64,000 bases of DNA from Azospirillum oryzae (GTDB taxonomy: Bacteria; Pseudomonadota; Alphaproteobacteria; Azospirillales; Azospirillaceae), in the NCBI RefSeq assembly GCF_900177515.1, contig NZ_FXAK01000008.1, positions 485,574-549,573 of the forward strand, read 5' to 3'. Below the pieces are notes generated by a model. It was not told the DNA's origin and searched no databases. It was given only the letters and a program-made list of their open reading frames with translations. Below, piece after piece: positions 53,161-61,567 of this stretch (the stretch's first letter is position 1; each line of letters starts with the position of its first letter). The position numbers and the translations under genes are program-made.

Positions 53161-54144
53161 ATGACCGAGATCGCGCTGACCTTGACCGACGCACACGCCT
53201 CCACCGCCCGACGGGCCCGCCGCCAGCGCCTGCAGGATGCGGCCTTCCGCAACGCCACCCTCGCATTCGCGCTGCTCGTCCTGCTGATCCTGGGCGGCGT
53301 CACGGTTTCCCTGATCGACGGCGCGCTTCCGGCACTGCGCACGTTCGGCTTCGGCTTCGTCGCGACCGAAGTCTGGAACCCGGTGTCCGAGCAATTCGGC
53401 GCGCTCGCCCCCATTTACGGCACGCTGGTTACCTCCCTCATCGCCATGGCCGTCGGCATTCCCGTCAGCTTCGGCATCGCGCTGTTCATCACCGAGATGT
53501 GCCCGGCCTGGCTGAAGCGCCCGCTCGGCGTCGCCATCGAGCTGCTCGCCGGCATTCCCAGCATCATCTACGGCATCTGGGGCCTGTTCGTCTTCGCCCC
53601 CTTCATGCAGTCGACGATCCAACCCTTCCTGATCAACACGCTGGGCCAGATCCCCGGCATCGGCAACCTGTTCATGGGCCCGCCCTACGGCATCGGCATC
53701 CTGACCGCCGGCCTGATCCTGGGCATCATGGTGCTGCCCTTCATCACCTCCATCACCCGCGACGTCTTCGAGACGGTGCCGCCGATGGTGCGCGAGTCCG
53801 CCTACGGGCTGGGCGCCACCACCTGGGAGGTGGTTTGGAACGTGGTGCTGCCCTACACCCGCACCGGCGTCGTTGGCGGCGTCATGCTGGGTCTCGGCCG
53901 CGCGCTGGGCGAGACGATGGCGGTCACCTTCGTCATCGGCAACGCGCACCGCATCAGTTCCTCGATCATGGCGCCGGGCACGACGATCTCGGCCTCCATC
54001 GCCAACGAATTCACCGAGGCGGTCGGCGACGTCTACACCGCGTCGCTGGTGGCGTTGGGCCTGATCCTGTTCCTGATCACCTTCACCGTGCTGTCGATCG
54101 CCAAGCTGATGCTGCTGCGCCTGCAGCGCAAGGCCGGAGTCTGA
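53161..54144 (+). CDS. pstC: Phosphate ABC transporter permease PstC
   Basis: The 327-residue inner-membrane permease has six hydrophobic helices and the binding-protein-dependent motif REsAYGLGATTWEVVWNVVLPYTRTGV, with GALGETMAVTFVIGN-like sequence (GRALGETMAV) after it. The start at 53161 is the ATG after CACGGAGCGGCC. It forms the phosphate pore with PstA. It is 108 bp after pstS and 5 bp before pstA. Confidence 0.95.
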   Translation: MTEIALTLTDAHASTARRARRQRLQDAAFRNATLAFALLVLLILGGVTVSLIDGALPALRTFGFGFVATEVWNPVSEQFGALAPIYGTLVTSLIAMAVGIPVSFGIALFITEMCPAWLKRPLGVAIELLAGIPSIIYGIWGLFVFAPFMQSTIQPFLINTLGQIPGIGNLFMGPPYGIGILTAGLILGIMVLPFITSITRDVFETVPPMVRESAYGLGATTWEVVWNVVLPYTRTGVVGGVMLGLGRALGETMAVTFVIGNAHRISSSIMAPGTTISASIANEFTEAVGDVYTASLVALGLILFLITFTVLSIAKLMLLRLQRKAGV

Positions 54145-54149
54145 GGCCC

Positions 54150-55031
54150 ATGACGATGTCCAATTCCGCGACGCTGGCGACCCCCATCGGGGGGCTGTAT
54201 CACCGCCGGCGCATTGCCAACAAGGTGGCGCTGACCCTGGCGCTGGGCGCCGCCGGCTTCGGCCTGTTCTGGCTGGTCGCCATCCTGTGGACGCTGCTCT
54301 ACAACGGGCTGTCCGCCATCAACCTCAGCCTGTTCACCGAGAACACGCCGCCGCCGGGCGGGGAGGGCGGTCTGCTGAACGCCATCTTCGGCAGCGTCAT
54401 CATGACCACGGTCGCCACGCTGGTCGGCACGCCGGTCGGCGTGATGGCCGGCACCTACCTGGCGGAGTTCGGCCGCAACACCAAGCTGGCCGAGGTGGTG
54501 CGCTTCATCAACGACGTGTTGCTGAGCGCGCCGTCGATCATGGTCGGTCTGTTCGTCTACGAGGTTCTGGTCATCCGCATGGGCCATTTCTCGGCCTGGG
54601 CCGGCGCCATGGCCCTCGCGGTTCTGGTCATCCCGGTCGTCGTCCGCACGACCGAGGACATGTTGAAGCTGGTGCCCAACAGCCTGCGCGAGGCCGCAGC
54701 CGCCCTTGGCGCGCCGCAGTGGAAGGTCATCACCATGGTGGCCTACCGCGCCGCCCGCAACGGCATGATCACCGGCGTCCTGCTGGCCGTCGCCCGCATC
54801 AGCGGCGAGACCGCGCCGCTGCTGTTCACCGCCCTGAACAACCAGTTCTGGAGCGCGGACATGAACGCGCCGATGGCCAACCTGCCGGTGGTCATCTTCC
54901 AGTACGCGATGTCGCCCTATGAGGACTGGCGCCAGTTGGCCTGGGGTGGCGCGCTGCTGATCACGGTCGCCATCCTGCTCCTCAACATCGGCGCCCGGCT
55001 GCTGGCCGGTCTCGGCACGACGAGAAAGTAA
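54150..55031 (+). CDS. pstA: Phosphate ABC transporter permease PstA
   Basis: The 293-residue permease has the PstA loop NTPPPGGEGGLLNAIFGS near the first membrane helix, GVMAGTYLAEFGRN, SLREAAAALGAPQWKVI as the ATPase coupling segment, and RISGETAPLLFTALNNQFWS. It pairs with PstC. It starts 5 bp after pstC and ends 2 bp before pstB. Confidence 0.95.
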   Translation: MTMSNSATLATPIGGLYHRRRIANKVALTLALGAAGFGLFWLVAILWTLLYNGLSAINLSLFTENTPPPGGEGGLLNAIFGSVIMTTVATLVGTPVGVMAGTYLAEFGRNTKLAEVVRFINDVLLSAPSIMVGLFVYEVLVIRMGHFSAWAGAMALAVLVIPVVVRTTEDMLKLVPNSLREAAAALGAPQWKVITMVAYRAARNGMITGVLLAVARISGETAPLLFTALNNQFWSADMNAPMANLPVVIFQYAMSPYEDWRQLAWGGALLITVAILLLNIGARLLAGLGTTRK

Positions 55032-55033
55032 CC

Positions 55034-55897
55034 ATGACGATGACCCACATGGACGCCAACAGCCCCACCCACGGCAGCCACCAGATGCCGCCCGGCATGC
55101 TCGCCGGGACCGCTGCCGAACGCCCGATCGCCGGCGCCGGCCTGCCCGAGAAGATCAGCGTCCGCAACCTGGACTTCTTCTATGACGGCTACCGGGCGCT
55201 GAAGAGCATCTCGCTGCCGCTGTACGACCGTCAGGTCACCGCCTTCATCGGCCCGTCGGGCTGCGGCAAGTCGACCCTGCTGCGCATCCTGAACCGGATG
55301 TACGACCTCTATCCCAAGCAAGTCGCCACCGGCGAGGTTCTGCTGGACGGTCACAACATCCTGTCGCCCAAGCAGGACCTGAACCTGCTGCGCGCCCGCG
55401 TCGGCATGGTGTTCCAGAAGCCGACGCCTTTCCCGATGTCGATCTACGACAACATCGCCTTCGGCGTGAAGCTGTACGAGAAGCTGTCCCGCGCCGACAT
55501 GGACGAGCGGGTGGAGTTCTCGCTGCGCCGCGCCGCCTTGTGGGACGAGGTGAAGGACAAGCTGCGCCAGAACGGCATGAGCCTGTCCGGCGGCCAGCAG
55601 CAGCGCCTGTGCATCGCCCGCGCCATCGCGGTGAAGCCGTCGGTCCTGCTGCTGGACGAGCCGACCTCGGCGCTCGACCCCATCTCCACCGCCAAGTGCG
55701 AGGAGCTGATCGACGAGCTGCGTTCCGACTACTGCATCGCCATCGTCACCCACAACATGCAGCAGGCGGCCCGCATCTCCAACTTCACCGCCTTCATGTA
55801 TCTGGGCGAGCTGATCGAATTCGGGAACACGGAAGAGATCTTCACCAATCCGACCAAGGAAAAGACGTCCGAATACATCACCGGCCGCTTCGGCTGA
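55034..55897 (+). CDS. pstB: Phosphate ABC transporter ATP-binding protein PstB
   Basis: The 287-residue ATPase has RNLDFFYDGYRALKSISL at the start of the core, Walker A GPSGCGKST, the PstB-type NRMYDLYPKQ segment, VGMVFQKPTPFPMSIYDN, signature LSGGQQQRLCIARAI, Walker B LLLDEPTSALDPIST and THNMQQAARIS. It powers phosphate import. The ~35 residues before the core are a variable extension. phoU and phoB, which commonly follow, are not here: the next sequence is a terminator and then accessory DNA. Confidence 0.96.
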   Translation: MTMTHMDANSPTHGSHQMPPGMLAGTAAERPIAGAGLPEKISVRNLDFFYDGYRALKSISLPLYDRQVTAFIGPSGCGKSTLLRILNRMYDLYPKQVATGEVLLDGHNILSPKQDLNLLRARVGMVFQKPTPFPMSIYDNIAFGVKLYEKLSRADMDERVEFSLRRAALWDEVKDKLRQNGMSLSGGQQQRLCIARAIAVKPSVLLLDEPTSALDPISTAKCEELIDELRSDYCIAIVTHNMQQAARISNFTAFMYLGELIEFGNTEEIFTNPTKEKTSEYITGRFG

Positions 55898-55899
55898 CG

Positions 55900-55952
55900 T
55901 TTTGCGCCGCCGGTTCTTCCCGCGCTTGGGAAGGGCCGGCGGCGCAAAATCT
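55900..55952 (+). terminator. Rho-independent terminator of pstSCAB
   Basis: TTTTGCGCCGCCGG at 55900-55913 pairs perfectly with its complement at 55936-55949, and an inner CTTCCC/GGGAAG stem lengthens the hairpin. It starts 3 bp after the pstB stop codon, so the operon ends here. Confidence 0.88.
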
Positions 55953-56071
55953 TGATGCGGGACATACCGGGGGCTGTTCTCGGCACGCATCAGCTCAACC
56001 GCCGTCTTCCGTGCGATTTGCAAGTAAGGTAGGCTCCGCCCAGTCAGCATGATGGCGGGAACACCGGCGGC

Positions 56072-56443
56072 GTGAAGGACTTTCTTGCTTCGGATGCTTC
56101 CGGCATCGTCGTCGTGGCGCTGCTCCCCGCCGATATTCAAAGGCATCTTGGCGCCAAGACGACCCGCGTGTTCCTATCGTCGGAGACCCGGGACAGCCAC
56201 AAAAAGCACAGATGGACAGCCGAAGCGTTCGCACGTCTTCAATCGATCCTGGACCAGGGTGAGGTCAGAGAGGATCGTGAAAGACACGTGATTGTGGCAC
56301 ACCACGATTCGGCTTGGTGGTGCGCAGTCATCAAAGTGACTGTAGACCGCAGAGAAGTGTATTTGCAGTCTCTGCGTCGGTCCAACAACGACCAGATCGC
56401 AAACATACGAATGCGCGGAATATTGGTTCGTCATGGCTGCTGA
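56072..56443 (+). CDS. Phage-type nuclease-domain protein (PBECR-like), possibly a fragment
   Basis: The 123-residue frame starts at GTG; the frame is closed 42 bp upstream by a stop, and no clear ribosome site is seen. The core reads TRVFLSSETRDSHKKHRW, then FARLQSILDQGEV, then HVIVAHHDSAWWCAVIKVT and REVYLQSLRRSNNDQI. This order (strand, SxET..HxxKH, helix ending in I-DxGEV, strand with basic/His residues, Y-LxSxxR) fits the Barnase/EndoU/ColicinE5/RelE-like nuclease domains attached to phage head or polyvalent proteins. It may be a stand-alone toxin-like protein or the left-over end of a phage protein. It has a lower GC content than the core genes. Confidence 0.5.
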   Translation: MKDFLASDASGIVVVALLPADIQRHLGAKTTRVFLSSETRDSHKKHRWTAEAFARLQSILDQGEVREDRERHVIVAHHDSAWWCAVIKVTVDRREVYLQSLRRSNNDQIANIRMRGILVRHGC

Positions 56444-56564
56444 GAAGGTAGCGGCTGGGGAGAGAGACACGCCCCACGGACCCGAAGGCTACCCGGCATC
56501 TCTTACAGTACGCCGCCACCTGCATCTGAATATAGCTGCGACGAGAAAGTTCGACAAGACGTAG
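56433..56564 (+). CDS. Small ORF coupled to the nuclease-domain gene, 43 aa
   Basis: The ATG at 56433 overlaps the end of the upstream gene by 11 bp in another frame, a layout typical of toxin and antitoxin or other coupled pairs. The product begins MAAEKVAAGERDTPHGPEGY and ends RKFDKT; the motif HGPEGYPASL is its most distinct part. The same motif is encoded again 135 bp further on in the same frame, after the TAG stop (see the repeat entry). I know no family. Short size and the degenerate second copy keep confidence low. Confidence 0.35.
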   Translation: MAAEKVAAGERDTPHGPEGYPASLTVRRHLHLNIAATRKFDKT

Positions 56565-56639
56565 GGCAGGCAAGGTCACTGCGCGGCGGTTGGGGAAGGA
56601 AGCACTCACCACGGGCCCGAAGACTACCCGGCATCCCTT
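56451..56639 (+). repeat. In-frame 54-bp direct duplication, 135 bp apart
   Basis: Bases 56451-56504 and 56586-56639 are 44/54 identical. The offset of 135 bp is a multiple of three. Both copies, read in the same frame, give a GE-x4-HGPE-x-YPASL peptide; the frames are separated by TAG at 56562-56564. The second copy runs to TAA at 56661 and lacks its own ATG. Confidence 0.75.
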
Positions 56640-56679
56640 GCTTGTGCCGCGATTTTTCCATAATCATGCTTATGCGTCT

Positions 56680-58433
56680 AAAATTTGTAGGCGCAAAGCT
56701 AAAATGTCAGTCCAGCGCAACATAGAAGTGTCAGTCTTCCATCCGGTTTTCGACGGCTGGGAGGCTGGCGATGGGCTGGATCACGATGAGCGAACGGGAC
56801 TTGCAACGGGTCGAGGTTCTCGGCGAGGTGCTGAGCGGTCGCCGTGGGATCGGATCGGCGGCGTCGGTTCTGGCTTTGAGCGAGCGTCAGGTGTGGCGGC
56901 TTCTGGCGCGCTACAAGGCCGGTGGCGGCGGTGCTTTGGTTCACCGGGGGCGCGGCCGTCCATCGAACCGGCGGCTTGGCGATGATGTGCGGGAGCGGGC
57001 GCTGGAGTTGGTTCGCAGCCGGTATGGCGATTTCGGCCCGACCCTGGCGGCGGAACTGCTGCGGGACAAGCATGGGCTGACGGTCTCGCGCGAGACGTTG
57101 CGCCAGTGGATGACGGACGCTGGTCTGTGGTTGTCGCGTCGGCAGCGCCGGCAGTTCCACCCTCCCCGGCTGCGCCGCGAGCGGTTCGGCGAGTTGATCC
57201 AGATCGACGGCAGCGAGCACCGCTGGTTCGAGGATCGCGCCGATCCCTGCACGCTTCTGGTGTTCATCGACGATGCGACAGGCCAGTTGATGCAGCTTCG
57301 CTTCGCTCAATCGGAGAGCGCCTTTTCCTACTTCGAGGCGCTGGAGGGCTATCTGAACGCCCATGGCCGGCCGTTGGCCTTCTACTCGGACAAAGCCACG
57401 GTGTTCCGGGTTCCACAGCGCGAGGCGAAGGGTGGCCAGGGCATGACGCAGTTCGGCCGGGCCTTGGCGGAATTGAACATCGAGATCCTGTGTGCCAACT
57501 CCAGCCAAGCCAAAGGGCGGGTCGAGCGGGTGAACCGGACGCTGCAGGACCGGCTGGTGAAGGAGTTGCGGCTGGCCGGCATCACCGGCATCGAGGCGGG
57601 CAACGCCTTCCTGCCCGGCTTCGTCGAGCGCTTCAACGCCCGCTTTGCCCTGCCCCCTTCCCGGCCGGACGATCTGCACCGGCCGTTGAACATCGCGCCG
57701 GATCGGCTGCGCCAGGTGCTGTGCTGGCGCGAACAGCGCCATGTCGGGCAGCAGCTGACGCTGTCCTACGAGCGCAAGCTGATCATGCTGGAGGAGACGG
57801 AGCTGACGCGGGGGCTGGTTGGCCAGTATGTCGACACCTACGCCTTCGCCGATGGCCGTCTGGAGGTGCGATGGAAGGGGGTGGCCTTGTCTTATCGGGC
57901 CTTCGACAAGGACCAGCGGGTCACCCAGGCCGACGTTGTGGAGAACAAGCGGCTGAGTGCGGTGCTGGCCCAGGTGAAGGAGATGCAGGAGAGCCGACCT
58001 CCACCTCGGGTGAAGACCAACAGCGAGAAGACCGGCTACCGCAAGACAGGCCGGCGCAAGCGGCAGGGCGGACCACCCGACAGTGCCTGCGCGGCCGACT
58101 GACCGCAGGTGTTTGCCCCCGACTTGAAGACCCGATGCGGCCGGCATTTCTGGCAGCAGGATGATGGCTCGGCGATCGTCGCCGCCGTCAAGCCCTGCGC
58201 CTGCGGCGCACCGCAAAGCGGCGATGGGGCTTGACCGCGCCGCCGAGCCGATCCCAAACGCATCCATGCCAGATATGCCGAAAAAGGCCGCCCCCCCGAC
58301 ACACCGTCAAGCCTAAGCCTGACCTACTGACATTCCTACTTTGCGCAAACCACTGACATTTCTATCCGGTTGCAACAAAATTTGTAGGCGCAAAGCTAAA
58401 CTGTCAATCCGGCGCAACATAGAACTGTCAGTC
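56680..58433 (+). mobile_element. IS1202/ISNCY-type insertion sequence with 57-bp flanking direct repeats
   Basis: A DDE transposase gene (56771-58102) is bracketed by two 57-bp direct repeats, 56680-56736 and 58377-58433, 53/57 identical. Each contains AAAATTTGTAGGCGCAAAGC, then a TGTCA(G/A)TCC box and a GCGCAACATAGAA box before a second TGTCAGTC. The right side also has inverted TGTCAGT boxes (ACTGACAT at 58351-58358, CTGACATT at 58327-58334), so TGTCAGT-type sites at both ends face each other, as expected for terminal repeats. IS1202-group elements make long target duplications (over 20 bp). One reading is a 24-bp target duplication placed next to an older end of a related element. The exact tips of the element are not certain. 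Confidence 0.75.
56771..58102 (+). CDS. ISNCY/IS1202-family transposase
   Basis: The 443-residue transposase is complete. An N-terminal HTH has GIGSAASVLALSERQVWRLLARY (here noted as two segments around 25-50), and a second HTH-like part has GLTVSRETLRQWM. The rve-type catalytic core has D146 in LIQIDGSEH, D207 in FYSDKATVF and E252 in KGRVERVNRTLQD, a full DDE triad with the ISNCY spacing. A basic C-terminal tail (KTGYRKTGRRKRQ) follows. A GGGAGG ribosome site precedes the ATG. No frame break is seen, so the element may be active. Confidence 0.9.
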   Translation: MGWITMSERDLQRVEVLGEVLSGRRGIGSAASVLALSERQVWRLLARYKAGGGGALVHRGRGRPSNRRLGDDVRERALELVRSRYGDFGPTLAAELLRDKHGLTVSRETLRQWMTDAGLWLSRRQRRQFHPPRLRRERFGELIQIDGSEHRWFEDRADPCTLLVFIDDATGQLMQLRFAQSESAFSYFEALEGYLNAHGRPLAFYSDKATVFRVPQREAKGGQGMTQFGRALAELNIEILCANSSQAKGRVERVNRTLQDRLVKELRLAGITGIEAGNAFLPGFVERFNARFALPPSRPDDLHRPLNIAPDRLRQVLCWREQRHVGQQLTLSYERKLIMLEETELTRGLVGQYVDTYAFADGRLEVRWKGVALSYRAFDKDQRVTQADVVENKRLSAVLAQVKEMQESRPPPRVKTNSEKTGYRKTGRRKRQGGPPDSACAAD

Positions 58434-58584
58434 CCGTGATGACATTGTGCCGGTACCAAGAATTCCGCCGCATCGGCAGGATGTGCAGATTTTTCCAAAC
58501 CGGCCGCGAACCGACAAGACCGGAATCGCGTGGATGACAGACTTTGTCGCTCCCCCCACCTGTTTCATTGGGAAGGCGACGACA
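58103..58584. other. Right end of the IS element and upstream region of the yoaK-like gene
   Basis: The 482 bp hold the tail of the IS element, its right-end repeats and, from 58434, about 150 bp of ordinary upstream DNA of the next gene. I see no other gene here; frames on the minus strand are shadows of repeats and non-coding sequence. Confidence 0.45.
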
Positions 58585-59301
58585 ATGTCCGCACCGGCTG
58601 CAAGCGGCACTTCTCCCCTGCCATGGCTTCTGCTGCTCCTGTCGGTGACGACGGGGCTGGTCGATGCCATCAGCATTCTTGGTCTGGGCAAGGTCTTCAC
58701 CGCCAATATGACCGGCAACATCGTCTTTCTCGGCTTCGCCGCGGTGGGAACGCCGGGCTTTCTGGTCGTGCCGGCGGTGACGGCGCTGGCCTCCTTCCTT
58801 ACCGGGGCGCTGATCGCCGGACGGCTCGGCAGGACGCTGGCGGGACGGCCGATGCGGCACTGGCTGCTGGCCTCCGCGCTGTTCGAAACGTCGCTGTTCT
58901 GGATCGCGGCGGTCGTCGCTGCCGGCTTCGACACCGACCCCAATGTCGGGGAGCAATCCAGGGCGTTCGGCATCTATGCGATCATCGCCCTGACCGGGTT
59001 TGCCATGGGCTTCCGGAACGGAACCGTACGGCAACTGAAGGTTCCCGACCTCACCACGACGGTTCTGACCCTGACCCTGACCGGGGTGGCCGCCGATTCC
59101 AGTCTCGCCGGCGGAGCGAACATCAACCTCGGCAGGCGGTTGGCCAGCGTGGCGGCGATCTTCCTCGGGGCTGCCATCGGCGCCGTCATGGTGATGCAGA
59201 GCGGACTGGTGCTACCCCTGGTCGTCGTGGGCGCTCTGGTGTTGGCCGGCACCGCAGTCTGCGCGCTTCACCCCGTCGCTGCCGCGCCGGCGGCAGCCTG
59301 A
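58585..59301 (+). CDS. YoaK/DUF1275 family membrane protein
   Basis: The 238-residue protein starts after GGGAAGG and has about six hydrophobic helices. The family marks are present: LLLSVTTGLVDAISILGLGKVFTANMTGN in parts at the start, and GFAMGFRNGTVRQLKVPDLTTTVLTLTLTG in the middle, with the FRNGTVR and PDLTTTVLT motifs. DUF1275 proteins occur widely; function is not established, although transport has been suggested. It starts a likely two-gene unit with the TMEM175-like gene 17 bp later. Confidence 0.9.
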   Translation: MSAPAASGTSPLPWLLLLLSVTTGLVDAISILGLGKVFTANMTGNIVFLGFAAVGTPGFLVVPAVTALASFLTGALIAGRLGRTLAGRPMRHWLLASALFETSLFWIAAVVAAGFDTDPNVGEQSRAFGIYAIIALTGFAMGFRNGTVRQLKVPDLTTTVLTLTLTGVAADSSLAGGANINLGRRLASVAAIFLGAAIGAVMVMQSGLVLPLVVVGALVLAGTAVCALHPVAAAPAAA

Positions 59302-59318
59302 CGCTCCGGAGATCGATC

Positions 59319-59894
59319 ATGAAGGCCGGCCGGATGGAGGCGTTCACCGATGGGGTGCTGGCGATCGTCATCACCATCATGGTGCTTGAGTTGAAGGTGC
59401 CGGCCGACGGAAGTCTCGCCGCACTGACCGAGCGTGTTCCCATTCTGCTGGCCTATGTGCTGTCCTTCATCAATGTCGGACTTTACTGGAACAACCATCA
59501 TCATCTGTTGCAGGCGACCACGCGGATCGACGGGCGGGTTCTGTGGGCTAATCTGTTCCTGCTGTTCTGGCTGTCGCTGGTGCCCTTCGTCATCCGCTGG
59601 CTCGACGACAGCTCGTTCTCGCCGGTGGCGACGGCGGCCTATGGCGTCGTCCTCGGCATGGCGGCGGTCGGCTACAGCCTGACCGAACGGGCGATCATCG
59701 CCTGCGGCGGCCGGGAGTCGGCGGTGGCCCGTGCCGTCGGGACCGATCTGAAGGGAAAAATCAGCATAGCCATCTATGTGCTGGCCATTCCGGCGGCCTT
59801 CATCCTGCAATGGCTGTCCATCCTGCTGTATGTCCTGGTGATCCTGTTGTGGCTGGTGCCGGACCGCCGGATCGAACGCACCTTGGAGGGATGA
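59319..59894 (+). CDS. TMEM175/DUF1211 family membrane protein
   Basis: The 191-residue protein starts after CCGGAG. It has RMEAFTDGVLAIVITIMVLEL, the RxxxFSDGVFAI-type signature of TMEM175 proteins, then five or so more helices with INVGLYWNNHHHLLQ and LFLLFWLSLVPF. Members form potassium-leak channels in bacteria and lysosomes, made of one six-helix repeat in bacteria. It lies 17 bp after the yoaK-like gene. The channel function here is a family-based inference. Confidence 0.9.
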   Translation: MKAGRMEAFTDGVLAIVITIMVLELKVPADGSLAALTERVPILLAYVLSFINVGLYWNNHHHLLQATTRIDGRVLWANLFLLFWLSLVPFVIRWLDDSSFSPVATAAYGVVLGMAAVGYSLTERAIIACGGRESAVARAVGTDLKGKISIAIYVLAIPAAFILQWLSILLYVLVILLWLVPDRRIERTLEG

Positions 59895-60128
59895 CGAAGC
59901 GATCAGCGCATGCATGATTTTGCCGATGGCGGTGGCGAGCAAGCCGGCTGCGCCGCGTGCGTCGGCAAAACATATCCGCGGTCGGAAATATTTCGCTTCA
60001 CAAAGGGCTGCACACAGCCTATGATGATGCTTCACTGCGCGATGCCGCCCGGCCTGCCCTCTCTGGCCGGGGCGCGCCCGCGCCCTGTTCGGGCGCCTTA
60101 AACCTCGTTGTTCCTGAAGGTCTTTTCC

Positions 60129-61376
60129 ATGTCTGCCGTTCTTCGTCCGCGCAAAGCCGCGACGGCCTTCATTCTCGTCACCGCGGCGCTCGACATCGTC
60201 GCGATGGGCATCGTCATTCCGGTGCTGCCGGCGTTGATCGAGCAATTCGCCGGAGCCGACACCCAGGCCGGCACCATCAATGGTGCGCTGATCGCGCTGT
60301 GGGCGCTGATGCAGTTTTTCTGCTCCCCGGTGATCGGATCGCTGTCCGACCGGTTCGGGCGGCGGCCGGTGATCCTGCTGTCGGCGCTGGGGCTGGCGGC
60401 GGATTATGTGCTGATGGCGGTGGCGCCGAACCTGTGGTGGCTGGTGGTCGGGCGGGCGGTCGCCGGCATCACCTCCTCCAGCTTCACCACCGTCTTCGCC
60501 TACATGGCCGACGTGACGCCGCCGGAGCAGCGGGCGCGCGCCTATGGTCTGATCGGTGCCGCGTTCAGCGCCGGCTTCATCGCCGGTCCACTGCTGGGCG
60601 GCCTGCTGGGCGAGATCTCGCCGCGGGCACCCTTCTGGGGGGCGGGCCTGCTCAGCGGGCTGGCGTTCCTCTATGGTCTGGTGGTGCTGCCGGAATCGCT
60701 GCCGCATGATCGCCGCATGGCCTTCTCCTGGCGCCGGGCAAACCCGTTCGGAGCGTTGCGCCTGCTGCGTTCGCACCCGGAGCTGTAGGGGCTGGCGGCG
60801 GTCAATTTCATGCTTCATGTCTCCCACCAGGTCTTCCCGGCCGTCTTCGTGCTCTATGCCGCGCACCGCTATGGCTGGAGCGCCTGGGATGTCGGGCTTC
60901 TGCTGGCGGTGGTCGGCGCGCTCGACATGGTCATGCAGGGGCTGGTGGTCTCGCGCATGGTGACGTGGCTGGGCGATCGCGGCACGATGGTCGTCGGCCT
61001 GTTCGGCGGGGCCGCCGGGCTGGCCTGCATGGGGCTGGCGCCGACCGGCGGCTGGTTCGCACTCGCCATCCTGCCGAACGCGCTGTGGGGCTTGGCGATG
61101 CCGACCATCCAGTCGCTGATGACGCAACGGGTCAGCCCGTCGGAGCAGGGTCAGCTGCAGGGCGCCAACATGAGCGTGGCCAGCGTCGCCGGCATCCTGT
61201 CGCCGGTCTTCTTCGGGGCGGTCTATTCCGCATCGGTGGGCAGCGAACCGCTGTTTCCGCTCCCGGGTGCCGCCTTCCTGATTGCGGCGCTGGTGTTGCT
61301 GGCCGGCGCGCTGATCGGCTGGGTGGTGGCGCGCCGCAACGGGCGGGCGGTGGGGGCGGACGGCGTCGCCGCCTGA
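60129..61376 (+). pseudogene. TetA-like MFS efflux gene with in-frame amber stop
   Basis: The gene reads in one frame from ATG 60129 to the stop at 61376 apart from TAG at 60786-60788. The first part (219 residues) has helices 1-6 with IPVLPALIEQFAGADTQAG, motif A SDRFGRRPVILL, RAVAGITSSSFTTVFAYMADV and the YGLIGAAFSAGFIAGPLLGG motif of TetA-type drug/H+ antiporters. The second part (195 codons after TAG) has helices 7-12, with LWGLAMPTIQSLMTQRVSPSEQGQLQGAN and SVASVAGILSPVFFG, as in TetA. Both halves are well preserved and no other damage is seen. A single-base change in a codon such as CAG or TGG, a recent nonsense mutation, or a base-calling error could all explain it. Confidence 0.85.
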
Positions 61377-61567
61377 ACGTTACCCCCTGCCCTCCTGACC
61401 CATGGCCGGCCCTTGCACCGGCTGTGGGGCGTCCCACATAGCTGTCGCGCCACCCCGCACAATGTCCCATTGCTCCGCTGCGTTATCAGCGGTGGGATTT
61501 TGCCGGCCGACAAGGTAAGACTGTAGGCTTATCCATCCGCATTGTTGATAGAGACCCGGAGAACGCG

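Noticed and set aside
56699..58267. Long minus-strand open frame opposite the transposase gene
   Set aside because: It is an antisense shadow of the transposase; the plus-strand product has a full DDE triad.
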